This document shows positions 32,810 through 41,600 of a stretch of DNA of 64,000 nucleotides, in pieces. Position numbers and translations under genes: made by a program. Numbering within the stretch: the stretch's first letter is position 1; every line of letters begins with the position of its first letter. The stretch is from Agarophyton chilense (taxonomy: Eukaryota > Rhodophyta > Florideophyceae > Gracilariales > Gracilariaceae): contig JARGXX010000138.1 in assembly GCA_030374765.1 (NCBI GenBank), positions 620,001-684,000 on the forward strand. Direction: 5' to 3'. The notes below the pieces were generated by a model. That model did no database searches and was not told the DNA's origin. It saw only the letters and a list, made by a program, of their open reading frames with translations.

Positions 32810-34838
32810 AGTTTTTCGAAGCGGACCCCACCGAATTCGGTGCAGCTGCCTCGAAGGGGACCGGTTGTTCCCCGTTCGCGGGTACAAGTTCTGTATCCCC
32901 GTCAGCAAGGTGAGCTCGCAGTATCCTTTGTTCCTCATAGGACCTACTCGGGACTCGAGCTTTCTCCTCAGGGGTCAGAGCCTCGTACTGAGCGATAATT
33001 CGTGAACCCTCCCGCAGGGGAAATGTGCAGTCTGGTGCTTTGTGACCACGGAGATAACACAAATAGCAAATCAGCTCTGCCGGGTTCGGTTGTGGACGTG
33101 ATTCCACGCGACGTGGTGCTGTATCCCTCCATCCGGGGCGAGAGAACCGAGCAGCGGTATTCGCAAAAGGTAGCGATGCGGCTGGCACCCTCCGGCCTTG
33201 GGTATAGAGCGCAGGGTCTTCATCCGTAGTCGGAGCGGATGTCGACGGCATCTCAGACGTACCCATAGACTCGGGGTTAATTCCCATGAAGTGAATGTTA
33301 TCATTGACCCCCACAGGGGCAGGGCCTCCTGCGAGTGACAAAGACGAGTTACCTCCATCGGCGAGGAGTGCACTTGTCGGCCGACTCTTTCGGTTCTGCC
33401 GGGCACGGAGAGTATCCCCCTCAGCCTGGGCGTACTGAACCAATTCCAAGTAGGTCAGCTTGCGCTTCTCTTCCCGATGTCGGGCAACCAATGCCCTTAT
33501 CGAGGGGTCCAAACCATCAACAAACATGGAGCATCTCTCGTAGGCGGGGAATACATTCCCGCATCGGTGAAACGCTTTATTCAAGCGAGTTTAATACACC
33601 GTTTCGGTTTCCATCGGCTTCTGCCGCGTATCCCTTAATGCAAGGGTTGCTTCCTGAATCGCATTTCCAGTAGCGTATGACCTCAAGAGGTACTGCACCG
33701 CTTCGGGCCAGCACGTGACTCCCCCTTCCGAGGCTCGGGATGATCCACGGACGGAGTTGAACTGGTCTTAAGCCATCCCCTTTAAGAAATAGGGTAATGC
33801 AAGATACGCTTGCGCTTCACTCATAACGAGGATGTCAGCCTCCTGGACGAACCTCGCAAGGAAATCGAACACGAGAATTGGGTCTGTTCCTGTGAAGTCC
33901 CTCTTCTGTAGGGTGATGCTCAGCCTTTTGATGTAGTCCTTGACCTTACCCGTTCCGCGGGATGTTCGATCTCCCGAAGGGTTATCCAACCGGTAATAGC
34001 GGTACGATAGCAGCTTCCGATAGAGAGGATTCGTCGGCTTCAGCTCCCTTAATCCAAGGTGTTTCCTACCCTTCTTCCGGGTACGGATTGCCCCTTGAGA
34101 GGTGTAAGTAGCCTTCGACCGAGTCGCCCGGGATGACCGGCGTTCATCTTCACTATCCGAAGATTCGGAGGACGAACTCGATGACGAGCGATTGGGATCG
34201 GAATCCGATAAATCCTCTTGGAGGTGAACCCTCTTCTTTGACTTGCGGCGGTCCCGTTTAGCGGAGCGGTGTTCTTCGTCTTCCGAAACGTCGGGTTTAT
34301 CCTTCGAGGCTTCTGCGTCTCCGTCCATACGGATAATAGCCTCGAGGGTGTCCAGCCGAGCTCGGAAGCGTTCCGCTTGCACGCGGTGTTCCTCCACGAG
34401 GCTCCGGTACTCCTGGATAAAGACCCTAGGGGTACCAAAGCTTTCCAAAAGGGAGTTCACATCCCTCCTCAGGGTACGAAGGTCATCGGCGACTCCCCGC
34501 AACTGGGCGTTCTCCACCTTGAGGCGGAGGGTAGTAACCTCCTGAAGGAGCTCGATGTGAGCCGCGTTGGCGATATCAATTCGCGTCTCCAGGCGCTGCA
34601 ATTCAGGGTCGGCCCGACTTCGGGGTGGTGCTGAGGGGGTCTCCACCACTGGAGCTGGGCCCACAGCCACGACCTCTCGAGGACCTGAAACCACTGAGGG
34701 TGCTCTCCGAGTGTCCGGATCGATACCGGAATCGTTCCGACCTTCGGGAATAGAGCTCCTCGACCTAGGCGGGGCCGGGGGCACTGACTCCGCTTGACGG
34801 TTCGATCCAGTCCTGGAACCACGGGTAGGCGGCGACAT
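32810..34838 (-). pseudogene. Gypsy-2 gag, two in-frame stops
   Basis: ATG at 34838, colinear with gypsy-1 gag: coiled-coil-like helix, Ser-rich stretch, capsid-like region and CCHC knuckle (CYLCYLRGHKAPDC). Shares the internal TAA after FLKGMA (33768-33770) with gypsy-1 and has a private TAA near 33591. Ends at the same terminator preceded by the A5C run, a few bases from the deletion junction. Confidence 0.85.
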
Positions 34839-35045
34839 GCTGCAGACACGACACCGACGATTCGGGGTAACGATGAAATTCGATCACGAGATTCCCGGAG
34901 AACGGATGACGTAACACAAAACAAAAATAAAAACCAATTCCACCCTTTCCAAAGGGGACCACTACAACAAATCTTCACGACGGTGCTTCCTCTTCCAAGA
35001 GATATTCCAACACGTGGATGACCAACCCAAAAGTCCGAGAACGGA

Positions 35046-35063
35046 TTCTATGTCGGGAGACCA
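35046..35063 (-). promoter_or_regulatory. Gypsy-2 primer binding site
   Basis: Two bases inside the 5' LTR, element strand TGGTCTCCCGACATAGAA; one difference from gypsy-1. Confidence 0.6.
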
Positions 35064-35065
35064 CT

Positions 35066-35979
35066 TGTGGAGCAAAACTTGGCGACAGGAAGTGCTCTCA
35101 AGGTGTTCGAAGCCTTGCTCCCTGGGGGAGGCAGACTCAGAGACAGAGCCCTCAGTTCCACCCGTAGTGTGGGGTGTAACTCCCACGGGAGATTCCGGCA
35201 GTACCGACGGAGGTGAGGGGTAGAAACCGTTGGATCGGGAATGGGTATGGGTATCCCAAAGAATGGGGGAAAATCCGGCGAAGAGGAAAAACGGGGCGAG
35301 GGTCGGGCACTAACAGGCACCGGACCCGAGAACCAGAAAAGGGGCGAAACAACAAAAGAAACCCAATACAGGGGCGAAAACCTGTTCTCGAAAGGAAATA
35401 CAAGAAGCACACAACAAGTAAGCAGAACCCCCACGGGGTATCGTGCACGCAGGTCGTCTGAGCGGTCCCAAGGGGATGGTTGCACGGAACCCAAACGTGG
35501 GCACTCTCCAAGTGGAGTCGTGTCCCTACGCAGGCGTTGCTAACCAGAGCCCGTTCCGGGTTGTAAGGCCGAAACGATGGCGACGAAGAACCTCTAAAGG
35601 TATCGAAGACCAACCTTGGTTACCATTTACTCTGAGCTTCGGACTATCAGATCTCATCTCCCTAAGTAGAGCCCACTAACTAAACTCTACAGTAGTGCAC
35701 ACCTGCTCAGGGCCATACACGTGGAGATCCAACTGTCAGGGCCCAAAAGTCCAACGTTCTACAAATATCCGAAAATCGGTGTCAAAATTAAGCCACGTGT
35801 ATCACAGGGCCAATCCAACCACGGGCCATCCGAATTTTCTCTTATAGGCGAAATATAACCAGAAAACAGTGCCACCTCAGCACACCTTAGAGGGGATCAT
35901 AATCATAACCCTCGGATGGTTCAATCCTCATTCTATGAGTTGCATCTTCAAGTATCCCCTGACTGGGCGTTGCTCTACA
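35066..35979 (-). repeat. Gypsy-2 5' LTR
   Basis: 914 bp. U3 part matches the gypsy-1 5' LTR (CAGTC, TAAGGTG, TTGTAGAAC, CTTAGGGAGATGAG on the element strand), not its own 3' LTR. Followed by the CAAAG TSD at 35980-35984. Confidence 0.92.
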
Positions 35980-35984
35980 CAAAG

Positions 35985-37316
35985 AAGCGTACATATTTGG
36001 AGAGAAGTGTCCCTGAGTCTATGAGAATCTTATAGATACCACCCCCTTTATGTCCCAGATTGATTCCGGGAACCATCCTGGTTTTCTTATTCTTCCATTT
36101 CTTCTTTGATGGTTGAACCAAGATACGACATCCGAATGGTCTAAGTTTTGTACGGTGCAGGGGTGTAGAACTTGAGTTCATATGGACATCTACCGGTAGC
36201 ACTGTGTGGCACTGCGGTTCTCGAGTCAACAACGTGCTTTAAGGCATACGACCAGAACTGGAGTGGTAGCTTTGCTTCAGAGAGACAAGTGCGGGCCAGC
36301 GCTAGAATGACTCCCTGCGTTCTATTCACCAGTCCGTTTGAGGCTGGTGTGTACGGAGTTGATGCCTGAACTGAAACACCTACTTTAAGCAACTTTTCTT
36401 TTGCTTTGATGAACTCCTGTCCGCCGTAGGTGTGTAATGTTATGTATTTGTGTTCAGATTGGAGTTCAAGCCAGATCATGAACTCTTCAACAACCTTCGA
36501 CGCTTCCCATTTAGTTCTGATCGGTTGCGCATATGCGAATCGAGAGAACTCGTCTACCACAGTGCAGAAATAATTGAAGTGATCCCGAGACATGGGCTTC
36601 ACTTTTCCAAACGACATCCGAGTGCAGTGTCCCGGTTTTCGTAGCTATGGTGAGACTTCCACTGTAGGAGTGTTTGTATTTTCCTGTGGCACAAGGCCCA
36701 CAGTTCATCTTTTGAGTCTTTGTCTCTGGTAGAACTCCGTTTCGAATCATCTTCATGATTGTTTCTTCTGGTTCATCATGTGCCAAACGTCGATTCCAAA
36801 GCCTTTCCAGTTCCTTCCCAAGTCCTTTGTTCGAATATCCCAGAGTTTTCATTCTTTCCAGATCGTTTTCTTCATCATCTTTCGAGCCATCTCCATTTCC
36901 ATGCACTTCAAGTAGTGGTCCTTGATGATCAAATTCACAACCTTCTGAATTAGAGTTCGCGTCATGTGAGGTCTCATCATTGTAGTACGGGGCCTCAGCA
37001 GCGCTCTCGGATATTGATTCTGGTTCAGAATGTTGCAGTACTGCTGCCATCATTGCTTTGTCGAAGGCGCTGTCATATGTTCTAGAAGATGGCTTGTCTA
37101 CGTAAAATAGACCGTCCTCATCCCTTTGCGCAGTGCCGATGGGTCGAAAGTTTTCCCTTCTATCCAGTATAATAGCCTGCTCCTTTGTGAACATCACAAC
37201 AAAGTCCTTATCGGTTAGCGCTGGAACAGAAAGCAGGTCCCTTTCGTCTCTGTAGACTTCGTCAGTAAGTATTTTCACATTTGCTTGGAGCATACCCTTC
37301 ATTTAATATCGGAAAA
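35985..37316 (-). pseudogene. Copia-3 pre-integrase and integrase region
   Basis: 37302-36511: VKILTDEVYRDERDLLSVPA, RLAHDEPEETIMKMIRNGVL and C..C..K (GPCATGKYK), a GAG-pre-integrase domain. 36617-36141: integrase core with VVDEFSRFAYAQPI, TYGGQEF and TPYTPASNGLVNRTQG (the usual E is replaced by V or lost, as 'GLVNR'). Then KLRPFGCRILVQPSKKKW and the GG-YKILI...VRF motif up to the gypsy-2 insertion. A frameshift lies between the two blocks. The upstream protease and gag are absent. Confidence 0.75.
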
Positions 37317-37870
37317 TCAGAAGATTGGGATAAGAACCACAAGAAAACCCTCCGTTAACCCACACAATATTTCCTTCAGATATACTAACCCCGATTTCAT
37401 ATCTTAAACCAGCACCCTGAAATTTATGAGAGTACCAGATGCTTGAAAACAGCGTTGGCACATTAGTAGGGCAGTCCGTACCATCCACCGACACGTAAGT
37501 CTTCTAATAAATTTCCGTTGACACGATCATTCCACAATATCTGTTCAATGGTTATCATAATTGTAAATAAAAAAGGATTTGTACTCACTTACCACTTGCA
37601 TATCTGAAAATAATCGAATAAATCGCCAAGACCATTTCCTGAATGTCTTCTCGCCTGCACAAACCATAGCGATATGGACATTTTCTGTGGAATAAACGCG
37701 AAGAAATAGTAATGCCCAAAGCAAATGCTTCGGCTTGGTTTCATACCGCAATTGAAACCGCAGTTTGTTCCAAAGAATTGCGCAAGTGGAGTAGCGGACT
37801 CCAAACAATGAGCGAAAACGTCTTGTGTGAACAGAAGTATATTTGCGGCGGCAGTTTCGCAAAAAAATAT
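37317..37870 (-). pseudogene. Transposon A DDE transposase (DDE_Tnp_4/Harbinger-like), truncated
   Basis: Exon-like part 37862-37593: TRRFRSLFGV, KPKHLLWALLFLRVYSTENV and GEKTFRKWSWRFI. Then a GT-AG intron 37504-37592 (89 bp, GTAAGT donor), and a second exon with VSVDGTDCP, SSIWYSHKFQGAGLRYEIGV and IVWVNGGFSCGSYPNL. D in VDGTD is the expected first catalytic residue. The protein is cut after IF where copia-3 starts, so the rest of the catalytic domain is missing. An in-frame stop just upstream of 37862 suggests a lost N-terminus or a further intron. Confidence 0.65.
37504..37592 (-). other. Intron in transposase A
   Basis: GTAAGT...TTATTAG on the minus strand, phase 0 (QV|KTYVSVDGTD). Same position as the 81-bp intron of transposase B. 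Confidence 0.6.
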
Positions 37871-38310
37871 GCTACCCCCTCGAAAGGTTTCAATTGTGGC
37901 CCTTCGGATTGCAGATATCATTTTTGTTTGCTGGTTGGCATCGAGGTAGATATGGAGAAGGATGATGAGGATGGCTGCTAGCTTAAAATATTGAAGACGT
38001 ACAGTTCTTCTTCTATAAGGTTTTCTACAGTACTTGAGGATTGTCTTGTTACACTGTTCGTTTTTAAAATGATCAGCAGTAATTTTTTTGAAGTGTCCAA
38101 ATTGTAGGGGCTTCTCTTCAATCGTTTTCGAGCTCATGGTCACGTTCTGAATTGGTGTCATTAAGAAAGGCATTTTGCATGATGTAGAGAAAAAGAATAC
38201 TGAAGAAGCTTACACTGTCGTTCTTACAACGCGTCTTACAAAATTTTGTACTGTACATAACCATGGCTGTCATCTTCTCCATATTTTCGTAGTTTTATCT
38301 TTGGACTGCT
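37871..38310. other. Transposon A intergenic region, left of copia-2
   Basis: Presumed divergent promoter region of transposon A. A 194-codon minus ORF crosses it but overlaps the transposase in the wrong frame and is not believed. Confidence 0.35.
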
Positions 38311-38596
38311 TATTGATGATGTTTGACCAACACGGATGTTCTGAGTCATAAGATTTGAATGGTTGTGACTTTGCCAGATTCATATCACGTGAATGGTTGC
38401 CATGCAGTTTGTATTTTATATGTTGTTTGTAATGTATGTACTTTTGTCTAACCTCAGCTTTGAGGACTATATAAGTCTACTCTGTAGGTAGCTGCTTGTA
38501 AATTGAGGTCAGGACTTGCGCCTGAGTTACATTGACTTTCTGTGTTCAGCCTCAGTTCTTTGAAGTCTCTCCTGTGTGTAACACTAACCATTGTTA
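38311..38596 (+). repeat. Copia-2 5' LTR
   Basis: 286 bp, TATTGATGATG...CATTGTTA, with a TATATAA box at 38468-38474. Four substitutions against 43108-43393. Confidence 0.92.
38468..38474 (+). promoter_or_regulatory. TATA box in copia-2 5' LTR
   Basis: TATATAA, about 125 bp before the PBS. Also in the 3' LTR at 43265-43271. Confidence 0.6.
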
Positions 38597-38609
38597 GTTA
38601 TGGGCCCAG
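38597..38609 (+). promoter_or_regulatory. Copia-2 PBS (tRNA-iMet anticodon arm), contains the start codon
   Basis: GTTATGGGCCCAG directly after the LTR. The gag-pol ATG at 38600 is inside it, so the N-terminal Met-Gly-Pro is dictated by the tRNA complement. Confidence 0.75.
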
Positions 38610-41600
38610 TCCCTACTAATTCGCTACCAACCCGCCCACGGTTTGCTTGGGACTCGAAAAGTCCACCGTGGACAGACGGCAAAGGAAACCAAGAAAGGTT
38701 TAAGACCGCCGTGTATGATTGGAAAGAATACCATGATTCTCTCCCAGACACCAGCTCAAACAAGCTTCCCCCTCAAATTCAAGCTATTGTGCTCAAGTCA
38801 CAGCTTTATGGTCAAGCTGCAGACCTTATTGCTGAACTGACGAACGAGCAACTGAAGAGCGAAGATGGTGTCAAATTGATCGTTGATGCAGTTTATCAAC
38901 GTGACTTTTTATCAGTTATTAGTGAAGCATTTGATGGATTTAACTCTCTATTGAATACCCGTCGCTCACAGAATGAGTCGTGGAAGACCTTCGAAACCCG
39001 TTTTTCTGCCGCAGTTACGAAATTCAACTCTTTGTCAAGTACTGCCAGACTTCCCCAATGCATAACTGCCTTAATGCTTTTGAGCAACGCAAGCATCGAA
39101 CACTCTCAACGAATCTCTGCATTGGCAGCTGCTGCTCCTCATGGAACTGTGTTCTCGGACCAATCTTCCAATGATGATTACCTAATAGCTGTGACGTACA
39201 AGCAACTTGTTTCTGTCGTGAAACAGTGTGAGAAGGCCTCGACTACCACTTCTAGTGCGGCACTATCTGCCAGTGCTGCAAGTACTACGACTCACTCCAG
39301 ACGTGGCCGTAGTAGTGGTTTTCGTCGTCCTTCAAATGCTGCACTGAAACGTCATCCTTGTCACACCTGTAATAAATTTGGACACTGGAAGGACAGCCAC
39401 AACCCTGATGGTTCGTTGAAACCTGGAGTGAAGTGTTATGATACTGCTGCTGAGTTTAGTTCGTCAATTGGATCTGGTGACGGCTCATCGAGCTCCGGTG
39501 ATAACAATGCAAACGGCAAAGGAAAGACTGTTTCTTTTAATATGGCCGTGTTGTCAAGCAACAACTGTTCGACAAATGAGACTAATGGATCATGTGACTC
39601 TCTTGACGACGAGGCTATTGGGCCACTCGTAGATGACGGTGCCCCGTACTCTGCCATTGGCAATGTTGAGCTTCGTCTGTTGTCAGTTCACATTGGACAT
39701 GATGTCGGATCTGAGATGGAACCTATTCCGGTGTCACTTAACGGGCACACGCACTGGCAGTACGGCATCGGTGACCATTCTAGTGCTCCTCGTTCTATTC
39801 TTGGATCTGTTGTGATTCCTGCTGTATCTGACAGCGGACGAAAAGTGCTCATTCGCCATCTCGTACTGGATGGCTTTAGTCAATGGGTCATCGGGAAGAA
39901 TGTAACGAAGCAATTAAACATTCTCCATATCACCTGCAATGCTTTGCAGTTTCATGCTGATGGCATGACTGACCAATTTACCATGATCAACCAAGGCTTC
40001 TTGATTTACCTCCCTATGTCAAGCTTCTGTAATGAGACCTGTAACACATCCGCTCTCTCTTGCCTCAATGGCAACCTGTCGAAAGACCGACCATGGAATC
40101 AAGTCAAGGCCATTGTGGACAAAGTGCATAAGCATGTCTGCGGTCATGCTAACCTGACTGATATGAAAATACTCTTGGAACGTAACGGACTATGGAGCGA
40201 TGCTGTGTCAGACTATGTTTCACACATGATACAGAACTGTGTCTCATGTCGCGCGACTGCCCCGCCACAACCTAACCGGAAGGTGTCCATATCATCCATG
40301 TCGCGTGAATTTAATGACATCGTCTGCGTTGACCATTTCTACCTCGAGTCTGTCTGTTTGTTTCACTGTATGGACGTCGCAACAAGGTTTTCTGCTGCAT
40401 TTATAGCCAGTTCTACCTCTCTGAATCAGGCAGTAATTGGCTTTGAAGCCTGTTGGACTTCACATTTCTGGCTACCTGCCTCCGTACAGGGCGATGATGC
40501 CTTCGGGAAGGGCGAATTTCGTAAGTTCCTCGATGAACACAACATCTCATTTCGTCCCGTACCTCCACGTCGACACAGTAAGAACCCTCTCGAGAGCAAG
40601 CATGGCGTAATACGCAGCATCTTTCTTAAGCTCTGCACAGCTGAACCTCAAAAATCTCCGGAACTTCAAGCTCTGCATGCTGTTTCTATTTCTAATGATC
40701 TATACGGAAACGATGTGATGTCGTCATTTGAGCTTGCCAAAGGTTTTACGAAGCCCCTGACCGATGGACCTATCTGTTCAATGCCCAATGAAGTCGTAGA
40801 TGCACACAATAGACTTCAAGCGAAGCGCAAATTGGCGCTCATACTGAAGTCTAAGTCTACAATCGAACCTCAAGTCGCAACTGGCGATATGATTGAGGTC
40901 TACTCTAGTACTGGGATTGGAAAGAAAGGAAAATGGTCTACACCCAAGATTGTGTTGGCTGTTGATTCAAGTGCTCGTACTGTTCTCATACCCGCGAAAG
41001 GAGGAAAACGTGCTACTGTTGCATTCGAAGGCATCCGCATAGCACTACCTGAAGAGTCTTTTGCAAGCACTGTGCAATCGGCAATTGATGCTGTCGATGA
41101 TGCCATTGATGATATGTCTCCTTCCACAAAGAAGGATGATGGGGAAAAAGTTGACAATGGCAATGCTTCCTCAGGACGGTCGAGTGCGACTCATGAAGAT
41201 GCAGACTTTTCTGATGAGCATACCAATGCCAATCCTCATGAGAAACCAGATGCATGTTCACTTAATCGTGGTGATCGCGTGATGGTGTACTGGCCAGATG
41301 ACAATGTGCACTACAGTGGAACTGTGAAGACGATGCATCGTGACGGCTGTGTTACTGTCCTTTATGATGATGGTTACAAAGAACGCCTCAACCTAGACGA
41401 CGAAAAATGGCATTATGAAGGTACACATGTTACTGCAAATTCATCCTCTGTCACGAACATAGACCAAGAACCCACTGAGCTGCAACAAATTCTGGGTCGC
41501 TTTGGGAACAAAACCTTTATGCGACACCAAGCACAAGGATTTGAACAGTTTCCGCTTGTGAAATCGTATAGGATCGAAGAGGAGACTTTTCTGAAGACTG

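Larger units (their letters stand above)
29117..35979 (-). mobile_element. Gypsy-2: 6.9-kb pol-less deletion derivative of the gypsy-1 family
   Basis: Minus strand, LTRs 915 and 914 bp, same PBS and PPT as gypsy-1, TSD CAAAG. It lacks 4025 bp covering protease, RT, RNase H and integrase, and 959 bp of the antisense ORF, and carries two extra copies of a 50-bp unit. These three changes account exactly for its being 4884 bp shorter than gypsy-1. It keeps gag, the chromodomain ORF and the ends of the antisense ORF, so any movement would need enzymes from a full-length relative. Confidence 0.92.
27106..37316 (-). mobile_element. Copia-3: ordinary (YVDD-type) Ty1/copia relic, split by gypsy-2
   Basis: Minus-strand pol remains of a Tnt1-like copia element: GAG-pre-integrase, integrase, RT and RNase H in order, about 3.3 kb once gypsy-2 (29117-35979) is removed. 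The gag/protease end and the 5' LTR are missing; at about 37316 the sequence passes abruptly into the transposase of DNA transposon A. Rejoining across the CAAAG duplication restores the reading frame (VRFFETEFLG). It is only distantly related to the other copia elements here. Confidence 0.75.

Noticed and set aside
37589-38173. 194-codon minus-strand ORF
   Set aside because: It overlaps the recognisable transposase A exon in another frame and has no motif; a shadow frame.
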